Shown one piece after another: positions 1-7,694 of a DNA stretch of 33,953 nt. The position numbers and the translations under genes were made by a program. The stretch comes from Crenobacter intestini (GTDB taxonomy: Bacteria; Pseudomonadota; Gammaproteobacteria; Burkholderiales; Chromobacteriaceae): NCBI RefSeq assembly GCF_004919095.1, contig NZ_STGJ01000008.1, positions 1 to 33,953 of the forward strand, read 5' to 3'. How positions within the stretch are numbered: position 1 is the stretch's first letter; every line of letters starts with the position of its first letter. The notes under the pieces were generated by a model, which worked only from the letters and a program-made list of their open reading frames with translations, did not search any database and was not told the DNA's origin.

Positions 1-30
1 TAGAGTTTGAGAAGCAATATTTCCAACGGC

Positions 31-762
31 TCAAGAGTGTCTAGAGAAGCCGGGGCGATTCAAGGACCCGGTTGCTATCTTGAATAGGCGATGAAACGCA
101 GAAGGACTCACATTGGCCATGCCGGCCATCATTTCAATAGAGATGCTGCTTCCATAGTGACGATGTATAAAAGAAACAACTTTGCCGATGCCATTATGAG
201 TTGATTTTGCAGCAAGCTTGGCAAGCATGGGTCCATGTGGGCCCTTCAAAACATGATAAATCAACTCCCGCACTAACCCTCTCCCTATTACGCGACAGTC
301 TTCAGCGTTTTGCAGGCAGGCTATTAGGCGGTCAACGCATGCTTGCATTGATTCGCTTACTACAGCCGGTGCTACCCCACATAAATCATCGGACAATGCC
401 GGTGCAGGATTGTAAATCTGAAGCAAATCCCCCAAAACTGCCGGTTCGATATCGACAATAATTCCGAGTAGCGGATTTTAAGGTGTCGCAAATGTTTCGC
501 ACTCAAAAGGTGTGGGCAAGGCAACTACAAGATAGTTGTCTTCGTTGTAATGGAATGTTAGTTCGCCCAAATAACCTGTTTTACTGCCCTGTCCGATAAT
601 TACAATGCTCGCTGGATAAACAAGGAGCGTGCGCGCCACATGTTGCTCTCCCCAAAAAAATCGGACGGATGGAATATGTGTTTGCTCGACACCCTGAGGT
701 CGAGTTCCTGCCAGCTTTGACCTGATTTCATACAACTGTTGGATATACATACAATCCCTCAT
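31..762 (-). pseudogene. Broken AraC-family transcriptional regulator (AraC_N type, YqhC-like)
   Basis: The frame from 762 reads an N-terminal ligand-type domain of the AraC_N family (segments such as VYPASIVIIGQGSKTGYLG and NYLVVALPTPFECETF). It hits TAA at 478-480, then continues in the same frame (GIIVDIEPAVLGDLLQ) into the first helix-turn-helix (SIEMMAGMANVSPSAFHRLF). After the residues FKIATG the sequence stops resembling the family, and a stop follows at 31-33. The second helix-turn-helix is therefore missing and the repaired product would be about 243 residues, against roughly 300 for the family. Two starts are possible, ATG 762 (AGGA five bases upstream) and ATG 750 (GAGGG six bases upstream). 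It lies divergent from the monooxygenase-SDR-DUF2255 operon, the usual place for such a regulator; YqhC-like members respond to aldehydes and other electrophiles. The nonsense codon and the truncation are seen directly; the regulatory target is inferred. Confidence 0.82.
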
Positions 763-980
763 GAAGTCCTAAAGCTTGCATTCGTTCACTTTGGTTCGTA
801 CTGATAGGCAATTTAAATTGTACAAAAATTAACAAAGCTTGGCGCGCTGCGTCTATTTGTCATGCAAAATTCATAGCAGGATCAGGCAAAAAATCAATAG
901 GATTTGGCATCTCGCTATCTTTTACACATCCTACTCTGTACTTGAGGCGACAGGCCTCGTACAGATGATCAGGAGCTAAC
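763..980. promoter_or_regulatory. Divergent intergenic region of the AraC pseudogene and the ABM operon
   Basis: This AT-rich gap of about 220 bases should carry both divergent promoters. A small hairpin (GAGGC 944-948 pairing with GCCTC 954-958) sits just before the Shine-Dalgarno sequence AGGAG (971-975) of the monooxygenase gene. I could not assign convincing -35/-10 pairs. Confidence 0.35.
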
Positions 981-1283
981 ATGGTACAGAGCAGTGAAGT
1001 CTTCGTGACGGCACAGTTTCGAGTCCGCCCGGGGCAGGAGGAAGCAATGCGCAGCTTGTTGAACAAATTGGCAGAAGCTACGCGGACGGAAGCTGGTTGT
1101 CTTTCATACCGCTATTGCCAATCAACCACTGAGCCGCTTTGCCTGACATCGATCGAGCACTGGCAAGATGGCACTGCAGAGGCCGCCCACTGGAAAACAC
1201 CGCATTTGCAAGAGGCACTGATTGCCCTGGGTGGACTAATGGATGGTGAGGCGGAGGTTCATCGCTACCGGCCGTTTGAATAG
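981..1283 (+). CDS. ABM-domain protein, putative quinol monooxygenase (YgiN-like)
   Basis: This 100-residue protein has the compact antibiotic-biosynthesis-monooxygenase ferredoxin-like fold pattern: a first strand FVTAQFRVRPGQEEAMRSLL, then EAGCLSYRYCQS, and the family's helix ending in HWKTPHLQ before the last strand. Such cofactor-free dimers oxidise quinols or similar aromatics; E. coli YgiN is the best-known relative and works with the quinone reductase MdaB. Start ATG 981 has AGGAG five bases upstream. The SDR gene starts 28 bases downstream, so they probably share a transcript. The broken mdaB homologue 1.4 kb downstream supports a quinone-cycling role, but other ABM substrates, or a purely protective role, cannot be excluded. 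Confidence 0.85.
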   Translation: MVQSSEVFVTAQFRVRPGQEEAMRSLLNKLAEATRTEAGCLSYRYCQSTTEPLCLTSIEHWQDGTAEAAHWKTPHLQEALIALGGLMDGEAEVHRYRPFE

Positions 1284-1311
1284 AATTGTATAGACTACAA
1301 GGAGAAAAGAG

Positions 1312-2109
1312 ATGGCGAAAAAAATTCTGATTACAGGTGCAGGCTCTGGACTTGGCAAGGGCTGCGCTCTGGGTTTGGCTGCCGAAGGGCACCAGGTCAT
1401 TGCTGCTGTCGAGTTGTGGAGTCAAGTGACTTTGCTAAGATCTGAGGCTCAGGCAGCAGGTCTGAATACCATGAATGTAATTAAGTTGGACGTATGTGAC
1501 GAAAGTGACCGCGCTTATGTGGAAAGCTTTGATATAGATATTCTTGTGAATAATGCAGGGATTGGAGAAACGGGGCCAATTGCAGAAATTCCTCCAGAAA
1601 GAATACGAAAGGTTTTTGAAGTTAATGTGTTTGGGTCGTTGGCGATGGCTCAGTTGTTTGCCAAAAAGTTTGTAAATCGAGGGTCGGGCAAAATTGTATT
1701 TGTCTCGTCGATGGCTGGAGTTTCAACCTATCCTTACCTTGGGCCTTACAATGCATCCAAGCATGCTCTTGAAGCCATAGCGCAGTGCATGGCAAACGAG
1801 CTGAAAGAGTTTGGAGTGCAAGTTTGCACAATAAATCCAGGGGCATATCGAACGGGATTCAATGATCGAATGTATGAGACATTTGAGCATTGGTACAATC
1901 CAACTCGTAATTTCACCCCTGAAAAACCATTGCGTGACATTCAGGCTGCAATTGCGGCTCCAGTCGGACAAGAAGATCCTCAGGCAATGATCGATCTTAT
2001 GGTGAAGACAATTCCGGCTGAACATCATAAATTTCGCACTATGATTCCTGCTTCGGTTGAACAGTGGTGTAAAGAATATCAGGCCCGACTCTGGGTTGAC
2101 GAAATTTGA
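1312..2109 (+). CDS. Short-chain dehydrogenase/reductase (classical SDR)
   Basis: This 265-residue NAD(P)-dependent oxidoreductase carries all classical SDR marks: the glycine-rich cofactor loop TGAGSGLG (residues 8-15), NNAG (80-83), the catalytic serine in VSSMAG (about 132-133) and the YxxxK pair in YNASK (Tyr146, Lys150). The start ATG 1312 is preceded by AAGGAGA. It is the second gene of the ABM-SDR-DUF2255 run, nine bases ahead of the next gene. Substrate cannot be read from the sequence. In this context (AraC_N-type regulator, quinol monooxygenase, MdaB) an aldehyde or quinone-derived carbonyl is plausible. Base composition is markedly more AT-rich than the genes after 4000, as for the whole cluster, suggesting transfer. 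Confidence 0.93.
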   Translation: MAKKILITGAGSGLGKGCALGLAAEGHQVIAAVELWSQVTLLRSEAQAAGLNTMNVIKLDVCDESDRAYVESFDIDILVNNAGIGETGPIAEIPPERIRKVFEVNVFGSLAMAQLFAKKFVNRGSGKIVFVSSMAGVSTYPYLGPYNASKHALEAIAQCMANELKEFGVQVCTINPGAYRTGFNDRMYETFEHWYNPTRNFTPEKPLRDIQAAIAAPVGQEDPQAMIDLMVKTIPAEHHKFRTMIPASVEQWCKEYQARLWVDEI

Positions 2110-2118
2110 GAGACAGCC

Positions 2119-2493
2119 ATGACTATTGAAGAAATTCGTGAGCTCGTTGCGAAAACCGAAACGCCACAAATTCGTGCTGGGGAACATCATCATTTTAACG
2201 ATATATGGATCGTTGAAGCCAAAGGGAGGCTTTTTTGCAGGCAGTACTCGTTTGCAAAGAAAAGCTGGTACGACGTATTTCTACAGGATCCAATTGGTGC
2301 CGTTCGTTGCGGCGATCAGGTTTTTGCAATCAAGGCGCAAGTACCTGATGATCTTGAACAGATCGGTGCTGCAATTAACGAGGCCTATCTGGATAAGTAC
2401 GCCAATCGTTTTCAAAGCTATCCAGATATTGCTCGGCAAATGACCGGTAGTCGCTATATGTCTAGAACGATGGAGCTCGTTCCAGTGGTCTAG
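2119..2493 (+). CDS. DUF2255 family protein
   Basis: This 124-residue protein matches the layout of the DUF2255 family: an N-terminal segment reading IWIVEAKGRLFCRQY, then SWYDVFLQDPIGAVRCGDQ, and a C-terminal AYLDKYANRFQSYPDIARQM. The family resembles the pyridoxamine-oxidase-like split barrel and is often found beside SDR genes, but no function is established. The SDR stop codon and this ATG are nine bases apart, so the two are probably co-transcribed. No signal peptide or membrane segment is visible. Family assignment comes from remembered pattern similarity, and function remains open. Confidence 0.72.
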   Translation: MTIEEIRELVAKTETPQIRAGEHHHFNDIWIVEAKGRLFCRQYSFAKKSWYDVFLQDPIGAVRCGDQVFAIKAQVPDDLEQIGAAINEAYLDKYANRFQSYPDIARQMTGSRYMSRTMELVPVV

Positions 2494-2691
2494 TTGGGGC
2501 TAAATTCATCAGCAATGTTTGGACAGCTAATAAATTTGCAAAACGAAAGCCTTGGTTGGCGAATGCCTGCCAAGGCTTTCGTGGAGCTATGTTTGGATTC
2601 TGCTTGGTGTTCTGAAGGTCGGCCTTGGAGTCGCTAACAAACTGGGTGATGTATCTGCTTTTCTTTGGCATAAAACTCTAGCGAAAATGAA
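2494..2691. other. Intergenic spacer between the DUF2255 gene and the mdaB pseudogene
   Basis: No convincing gene is seen. The main structure is a perfect 12-bp inverted repeat (CGAAAGCCTTGG, 2544-2555, with its complement 2570-2581) enclosing a second small GGC/GCC stem. It has no T-run after it, so it may be a transcript-stabilising hairpin or a weak terminator of the upstream operon. Confidence 0.5.
2544..2581 (+). repeat. 12-bp inverted repeat / stem-loop after the ABM-SDR-DUF2255 operon
   Basis: The arms 2544-2555 and 2570-2581 are perfectly complementary. The 14-base loop can form an inner GGC/GCC stem. It lies about 50 bases after the DUF2255 stop codon, where an operon end is expected, but lacks the U-tract of a standard intrinsic terminator. 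Confidence 0.5.
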
Positions 2692-3317
2692 ATGATCAAT
2701 CAGGTGAAGAATAATATTTTACTGATCAATGGGCACGAATATTACGCTCGATCTCCAGGCGAATTAAGTGCGGCAATGTTTCTTTTGGCTACTAATTTGC
2801 TTGAGCGCAAAGGATATAATATCAAAACCACGATTGTTCAGTCTGGTTACGATATCCAAGACGAGCTAAATAAACACCTGTGGGCTGACTGCATAATAGT
2901 GCAATCTCCAGTTAATTGGATGATGGTTCCGTGGTCATTAAAAAATATTTTGACGTTGTATTTGCTGCCGGCATGAGTGGCTTATTTTGTTTGGGAGATG
3001 GAAGGGAGGCGGATAATCCTAAAGAAGGTTATGGAACCGGTGGTGTCCTGGTTGAAAAAAAATATATGCTGTCATTGACTTTCAATGCTCCGCAAGAAGC
3101 ATTTAACAATCCAAGTGAATATTTGTTTCGTGGCAAAAGTGTGGATGATCTAATTTTCCCTGTGCATATGAATTATCGATTTTTCGGGATGGTGGCTTTG
3201 CCAACTTTTGCCGCTTTTGATGTTGTAAAAAGCCCGTCCATCAATGAATATTTTCAACGCTATAAAAATCATTTGGATCTATGTTTCTCATTGTCCGGGG
3301 ATCAACAATCATCTTGA
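2692..3317 (+). pseudogene. MdaB-type NADPH:quinone reductase, frameshifted
   Basis: The first frame (from ATG 2692) reads the N-terminal half of a flavodoxin-fold quinone reductase, with NILLINGHEYYARSPGELS and the highly characteristic QSPVNWMMVPWS. The frame is then lost in the A-run at 2940-2945 and the rest continues in the next frame: KKYFDVVFAAGMSGLF, KKYMLSLTFNAPQEAF, YLFRGKSVDDLIFPVHMNY, RFFGMVALPTFAAFDVVKSP. Adding one A to the six-A run restores a single protein of about 208 residues, the usual MdaB length. MdaB reduces quinones with NADPH by two electrons, avoiding semiquinones, and pairs functionally with YgiN-type proteins such as the one at 981. The sequence at the break, A AAA AAT, is also a -1 slippery heptamer, so low-level recoding is possible, though a simple deletion or sequencing error is likelier. 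Confidence 0.85.
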
Positions 3318-3591
3318 TTGTTTGGTGTGTACTGATTTTAATTAGATAGACTCGCCATCTTGGTAGTGCTTAACTTGCAACCTGCAGATCTTGTTTTATC
3401 CCACGAAATGCAGCTAACAAAAATTTATCGATCATCGAAAAGTTAGGGATCCGCCAATCTAGCGACAACCCAAAATATAGGATTTTTTAGCTGGTCGGAG
3501 AGGCCGAAAGTCCCACGGCATAGTGACGTGTGGATGGTTGGAGCTCACGAGGACAAGGCCTGAAGATCCGCCAACACGGGCTTTGCGCGCA
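3318..3591. other. Intergenic region between the mdaB remnant and the ssrA terminator
   Basis: No coding sequence is supported here. Base composition changes from AT-rich to GC-rich at roughly 3490-3530, so the boundary of the acquired segment may lie in this stretch. The ten bases GATCCGCCAA occur twice (near 3449 and near 3566), which is too short to call an attachment site. Confidence 0.45.
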
Positions 3592-3622
3592 AGAAAAAAC
3601 CCAACCGGGGCAGGTTGGGTTT
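3592..3622 (-). terminator. Rho-independent terminator of ssrA
   Basis: On the minus strand the arms AAACCCAACC (complement of 3613-3622) and GGTTGGGTTT (complement of 3597-3606) form a 10-bp stem around a six-base loop. A run of Us follows (plus-strand As 3594-3599). It starts seven bases after the mature tmRNA 3' end. Confidence 0.9.
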
Positions 3623-3628
3623 GGTGTC

Positions 3629-3991
3629 TGGTGGAGCCGGCGGGAATCGAACCCGCGTCCGGAAATCCTACACAGTGAGTTCTACATACTTAGTCTCGCC
3701 ATTTGGATTTAACCTTTGCCACGCCGACGGACAGGCTGGACATTGGCGAGTTACCTAGAGTTTCGCCCCGGGTCAGGTAACCCGGCTCGGGACTAGCTGA
3801 TGTAAAGTGACACTGCAGTGGTTTGACCCACCCGGCCCATCAGCGAACCGTTGCAGTGTCTGGCGCAATTAAGCGGCCAGAGCGTAAGTTTCGTCGTTTG
3901 CGACTATTGCATTTCAGCGTTTTACGGGGTGACTGAAATCCCGGTATGCCCTCATCCGCTTCGCAACCCCCGTCGAAACCAGGTCGGCCCC
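3629..3991 (-). ncRNA. ssrA: Transfer-messenger RNA (tmRNA)
   Basis: tmRNA rescues stalled ribosomes by acting first as alanyl-tRNA and then as mRNA for a degradation tag, together with SmpB. The minus strand begins GGGGCCGACCTGGTTTCGACG and ends CGGCTCCACCA. The acceptor arms pair with the G3-U wobble that alanyl-tRNA synthetase recognises, CCA is encoded, and the T-arm GGTTCGATTCC is present. The tag frame (3869-3901) follows the resume alanine and reads ANDETYALAA then TAA, a tag typical of Neisseriales. The length is 363 bases and the molecule looks intact. A terminator follows directly. The AT-rich, decaying genes at 1-3317 lie just past its 3' end, the position used by many tyrosine-recombinase islands. 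Confidence 0.97.
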
Positions 3992-4005
3992 AGATAAGTG
4001 AGGCC

Positions 4006-4011
4006 AGTATA
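4006..4011 (-). promoter_or_regulatory. Putative -10 element of the ssrA promoter
   Basis: TATACT lies on the minus strand 14 bases before the mature tmRNA 5' end, consistent with a short trimmed leader. No good -35 hexamer is visible at 16-18 bases spacing, so the call rests mainly on the -10. Confidence 0.5.
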
Positions 4012-4037
4012 CCCCGGGCGCTTGGGCAGCGCCAGCG

Positions 4038-4685
4038 TTACAGGTGGGCAAGCAGTGCCTCGGGGCGCGGGATCTCGATGTCGGCACCCCATTCGGCGGG
4101 GCGGTCGCTGTCGGCGATGTAGCCCCAGGCGGCGAGCACGGTGGTCATGCCGACCGCGCGGCCGGCGGCGATGTCGCGCTCGGCGTCGCCCACGTACAGG
4201 CAGCGTTCGGGCGTCACACCGATGATCCCGGCCGCGTGGCGCATCGGGCGCGGGTCGGGTTTGGCGACGCCGACGGTGTCGCCGCTGACTACCACCGCCG
4301 GCGGGTGGCGGAAGGGCAGGGCGGGCACCAGCCGGTCGGTGAAGCGCATCGGCTTGTTGGTGATGATGCCCCATTGCAGGCCGCGCCCGACGATGCCGTC
4401 GATGAGTTCGTCAACGCCGTCGAACAAACAGGTCGACTCGGCGAAGCACGCCTCGTAGTGGTCGAGGAAACGCAGGCGGTATTCCTCGAAGCGCGGGTGG
4501 GTGGCGTCGATGCCAAAGCCCAGGCTGACCAGCCCGCGCGCGCCGTGGCTGGCGATCGGGCGCACGGCTTCGTAGGGCTGCGGCGGCAGGCCTTCTTCGG
4601 CGAGGAGGCGGTTGAGCGCGCCACCCAAGTCGCGCGCGGTGTCGGCAAGGGTGCCGTCGAGGTCAAACAGGACTGCCTGCATCAT
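4038..4685 (-). CDS. HAD-IA phosphatase, MupP / phosphoglycolate phosphatase type
   Basis: This HAD-superfamily phosphatase begins MMQAVLFDLDGTLADT, with Asp8 as nucleophile and Asp10 as acid/base. It continues with a cap domain, motif II in WGIITNKP, the lysine in GVAKPDPRP and motif IV in YVGDAERDI. The pattern FDGVDELIDGI, GLQWGIITNKPMRF, ERDIAAGRAVGM and EWGAD closely follows Pseudomonas MupP, the N-acetylmuramate-6-phosphate phosphatase of peptidoglycan recycling, as well as Gph. A frame extending 13 codons upstream lacks a Shine-Dalgarno sequence and adds a non-family segment, so the start is placed at ATG 4685 (or 4682). Product length is about 215 residues. It lies upstream of ssrA and downstream of ilvA on the same strand. 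MupP versus phosphoglycolate specificity is unresolved. Confidence 0.88.
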   Translation of the reverse strand: MMQAVLFDLDGTLADTARDLGGALNRLLAEEGLPPQPYEAVRPIASHGARGLVSLGFGIDATHPRFEEYRLRFLDHYEACFAESTCLFDGVDELIDGIVGRGLQWGIITNKPMRFTDRLVPALPFRHPPAVVVSGDTVGVAKPDPRPMRHAAGIIGVTPERCLYVGDAERDIAAGRAVGMTTVLAAWGYIADSDRPAEWGADIEIPRPEALLAHL

Positions 4686-4743
4686 GCGGTATTCCGTGGT
4701 CGGGTTAGGCGTGCGGGCGGCCATTGTAACCGCCCGCGCGGCC

Positions 4744-6276
4744 TTAACGCAGAGTCTTGCCGAGGAACAGCTTGTACGCGGGGTTGTCGGTCTCGTCGAC
4801 GCAGGGGTAGCCCAGCGTGTCGATAAAGCGCGCGAACGCCTCGCTGTCGCTGGCGGGGACCTGGATGCCGACCAGCACGCGGCCGTAGTCGGCGCCGTGG
4901 TTGCGGTAGTGGAACAGCGAGATGTTCCAGTCGGTGCGCATGGTGTCGAGGAAGCGCTTGAGTGCGCCCGGCCGCTCGGGGAACTCGAAGCGCAGCACGC
5001 GCTCGTCGGCCAGTTGTGGCGCGTGGCCGCCGACCAGGTGGCGGATGTGCAGCTTGGCCAGTTCGTTGTCGGTGAGGTCGATGCCCTCCAGCCCGGCTTC
5101 CTTCAGCGCGCCGACGATGGCTTCGGCGTCCTGCCGGTTGCTGATCTGCACGCCGACGAACACGTGCGCGGTCTTCGGGTCGGCGAAGCGGTAGTTGAAC
5201 TCGGTGATGTTGCGGTTGCCGATCACCGCGCAGAAGCGCTTGAAGCTGCCCGGCGTCTCCGGGATGGTCACCGCGATGATGGCCTCGCGCCGCTCGCCCA
5301 GCTCGGAGCGCTCGGAGACGTGGCGCAGGCGGTCGAAGTTCATGTTGGCGCCGCAGTTGATGGCGACGAAGGTCTTGCCCTGGCAGGCTTCGCGCTCGAT
5401 GTACGCCTTGGCGCCGGCCACCGCCAGCGCGCCGGCCGGCTCGGTGATGGCGCGGGTGTCCTCGAAGATGTCCTTGATCGCCGCGCAGATGGCGTCGGTG
5501 TCGACCACGATGATCTCGTCCAGCAGTTCGCGGCACAGGCGGAAGGTCTCTTCGCCGACCAGCTTGACGGCAACGCCGTCGGCGAACAGGCCGACGTCCT
5601 TCAATTCGACGCGGTGGCCGGCGGCGATCGACTGGCGCATCGCGTCGGAATCCACCGGCTGCACGCCGATCACCTTGATCCCGGGCTTGAGGCGCTTGAT
5701 ATAGCTGGCGACGCCGGCGGCGAGGCCGCCGCCGCCGATGGCGACGAACACTGCGTCGATGGCGTCCGGGTGCTGGCGCAGGATTTCCATGCCGATGGTG
5801 CCCTGGCCGGCGATCACGTCCGGGTCGTCAAACGGCGGGATATAGGTCTTGCCGGTTTCTGCCACCAGTTCCATCGCGTGCAGGTAGGCGTCGTTGTAAG
5901 ACTCGCCCTTGAGCACCACCTTGCCGCCGCGGCTCAGGACGCCGTCGATCTTCACCTGCGGGGTGGTTTCCGGCATCACGATGGTCGCCTCGCAGCCGAT
6001 GCGCCGTGCCGACAGCGCGACGCCCTGCGCGTGGTTGCCGGCGCTGGCGGTGATCACGCCGCGGGCGCGTTCCTCTGCGCTGAGCCGCGACATCTTGTTG
6101 TACGCGCCCCGGAGCTTGAACGAGAACACCGGCTGCAGGTCTTCGCGCTTGAGCAGCAGGGTGTTGCCGGTGCGCCGGCTGAGGTTGGGCGCGATCTCCA
6201 GCGGCGACTCGATCGCTACGTCATAAACGCGCGAAGTCAGGATGCGTTCCAGGTAGTCTCGAGAGTCGGCCGCCAT
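4744..6276 (-). CDS. ilvA: Threonine ammonia-lyase, biosynthetic
   Basis: IlvA deaminates threonine to 2-oxobutanoate, the first committed step of isoleucine synthesis, using pyridoxal phosphate. The 510 residues comprise the catalytic fold type II domain with Lys54 in FSFKLRGAYNKM, the GNHAQGVA loop and the phosphate-binding GGGGLAAG. Two ACT-like regulatory domains follow (about 325-410 and 415-505), each with a serial pattern such as RREAIIAVTIPETPGSFKRF and LRFEFPERPGALKRFLDT. This two-domain tail is the isoleucine/valine-sensing form, not the short catabolic TdcB type. Start ATG 6276 has AAAGGA seven to eight bases upstream. It is divergent from dacC. Confidence 0.97.
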   Translation of the reverse strand: MAADSRDYLERILTSRVYDVAIESPLEIAPNLSRRTGNTLLLKREDLQPVFSFKLRGAYNKMSRLSAEERARGVITASAGNHAQGVALSARRIGCEATIVMPETTPQVKIDGVLSRGGKVVLKGESYNDAYLHAMELVAETGKTYIPPFDDPDVIAGQGTIGMEILRQHPDAIDAVFVAIGGGGLAAGVASYIKRLKPGIKVIGVQPVDSDAMRQSIAAGHRVELKDVGLFADGVAVKLVGEETFRLCRELLDEIIVVDTDAICAAIKDIFEDTRAITEPAGALAVAGAKAYIEREACQGKTFVAINCGANMNFDRLRHVSERSELGERREAIIAVTIPETPGSFKRFCAVIGNRNITEFNYRFADPKTAHVFVGVQISNRQDAEAIVGALKEAGLEGIDLTDNELAKLHIRHLVGGHAPQLADERVLRFEFPERPGALKRFLDTMRTDWNISLFHYRNHGADYGRVLVGIQVPASDSEAFARFIDTLGYPCVDETDNPAYKLFLGKTLR

Positions 6277-6423
6277 TTTGCTTTCCTTTGTGAAATGCCC
6301 ATGTATTTTAGAGGGTCAGGTTAGCAGGAAGCGGCCGGGCAGGGAAAGCCCCGGGGGCGGCCTGTACGGCTGATTTTGCCAGTCCGGACGCTGTTCGCGC
6401 GCCGCACGGCGCGGCGGGGTGTG

Positions 6424-6429
6424 TATAAT
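6424..6429 (+). promoter_or_regulatory. Consensus -10 element upstream of dacC
   Basis: TATAAT lies 52 bases before the dacC start. The GC-rich sequence upstream offers no clear -35, so the promoter may depend on an activator or on the -10 alone. Confidence 0.55.
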
Positions 6430-6480
6430 CTGCGCCTGATTCTTTGTGAACCGATCGGTTCGCTTTCCAACGCAAGACAG

Positions 6481-7620
6481 ATGATGAAAAAACTGACTTC
6501 CCTGCTGGTCGCAGCCACCTTCGCGCTGCCGGCCTTCGCTTCGGTTCCCTTCGTCCCGCCGGCACCGCAGATCGCCGGCAAGGCCTACTACCTGATCGAT
6601 TTCCATAGCGGCGAGACGCTGGCCTCGCTGTCGCCTGACGAGCGCGTCGAACCCGCCTCGCTGACCAAGCTGATGACCGCCTACCTGACCTTCAAGGCAT
6701 TGAAGGAAGGTCGCCTCAAGCCCGAGCAGACGCTGCTGGTTTCGCAGAAGGGCTGGAAGACCGAAGGCTCGCGCATGTTCCTCGACCCCAAGGTGCCGGC
6801 CAAGGTCGACGACCTGATCAAGGGCATGATCGTGCAGTCGGGCAACGACGCGTGCGTGACGCTGTCCGAGGCGATTGCCGGTAGCGAGGAAGTGTTCGCC
6901 CAGCTGATGACGGCCGAGGCCAAGCGCCTGGGCATGAAGAACACCAACTTCCAGAACTCGACCGGCCTGCCGGGCGACGCGCACTACACCACCGCGCACG
7001 ACCTGGGCATCCTCGCTGCGGCGATCATCCGTGACTTCCCGCAGTACTACCAGATCTACTCGATGAAGTCGTTCACCTACAACGGCATCACCCAGCCCAA
7101 CCGCAACCTGCTGTTGTACCGCGACCCCAACGTCGACGGCATGAAGACCGGCTTCACCAACTCGGCCGGCTACAACCTGATCGCGTCCAGCCACCGCGAC
7201 GGCCGCCGCGTGGTGTCGGTGGTGGTCGGCACCGCCAGCCCCGAGGCGCGCGCGGTGGAAAGCTCGAAACTGCTCAACTACGGCTTGCAGTTCTTCGAAA
7301 CGCCCAAACTGTATGCGGCGAACAAGGCGGTGTCCGAAGTGCCGGTGTACAAGGGCAGCGAGAGCAAACTCGGCGTCGGTTTCAACCAGGACGTGTACGT
7401 GACCGTCGCGCGCGGCCAGGCCGGCAAGCTCAAGGCCGACCTGTCGACCATGCAGCCGGTGATCGCGCCGGTGAAGAAGGGCCAGGTCGTCGGCAAGCTG
7501 ACGGTCAGCCTGGACGGCAAGCCGGTGCGCGAAGTGCCGGTGGTCGCGCTCACCGCCATCGAAGAGGGCGGCTTCTTCAGCCGCCTGTGGGACAGCATCA
7601 AGCTCTGGCTCGGCTGGTAA
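6481..7620 (+). CDS. dacC: D-alanyl-D-alanine carboxypeptidase (PBP5/6 family)
   Basis: This periplasmic penicillin-binding protein trims the terminal D-Ala from pentapeptide stems of peptidoglycan. The 379-residue product starts with a Lys-rich signal peptide (MMKKLTSLLV) ending around AFA at residue 20. The three active-site motifs are all present: SLTK (Ser60, Lys63), SGN (120-122) and KTG (222-224). A beta-rich C-terminal domain follows, and the last residues (FFSRLWDSIKLWLGW) form the amphipathic helix that anchors PBP5/6 to the inner membrane. The frame is open 35 codons further upstream, but that stretch covers the TATAAT promoter and precedes the signal peptide, so ATG 6481 (or 6484) is chosen. 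dacA and dacC names are both used for this family. Confidence 0.94.
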   Translation: MMKKLTSLLVAATFALPAFASVPFVPPAPQIAGKAYYLIDFHSGETLASLSPDERVEPASLTKLMTAYLTFKALKEGRLKPEQTLLVSQKGWKTEGSRMFLDPKVPAKVDDLIKGMIVQSGNDACVTLSEAIAGSEEVFAQLMTAEAKRLGMKNTNFQNSTGLPGDAHYTTAHDLGILAAAIIRDFPQYYQIYSMKSFTYNGITQPNRNLLLYRDPNVDGMKTGFTNSAGYNLIASSHRDGRRVVSVVVGTASPEARAVESSKLLNYGLQFFETPKLYAANKAVSEVPVYKGSESKLGVGFNQDVYVTVARGQAGKLKADLSTMQPVIAPVKKGQVVGKLTVSLDGKPVREVPVVALTAIEEGGFFSRLWDSIKLWLGW

Positions 7621-7694
7621 GCGGCGAGGGCGGCGTTCGCGCCGCCCGCTGCCTTGTGCCGCCAGGCGAAGGGCGCAGTTTAGGAGACAGATTC

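Noticed and set aside
2462-2671. 69-codon minus-strand frame between the DUF2255 gene and the mdaB remnant
   Set aside because: It overlaps the end of the DUF2255 gene and the perfect inverted repeat. No family is recognised.
3449-3575. GATCCGCCAA present twice near the ssrA end, as attachment-site repeats
   Set aside because: Ten bases only, neither copy overlaps the ssrA 3' end, and no integrase is nearby.
3530-3712. 60-codon plus-strand frame over the ssrA terminator and 3' end
   Set aside because: It lies inside the tmRNA and its terminator, and shows no coding pattern.
4612-6324. Long open frame of 570 codons antisense to ilvA, and a similar one from 4044
   Set aside because: High-GC codon use in ilvA and the HAD gene leaves the opposite strand open by chance. 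The translation is Val/Ala/Asp/His-rich and has no family pattern.
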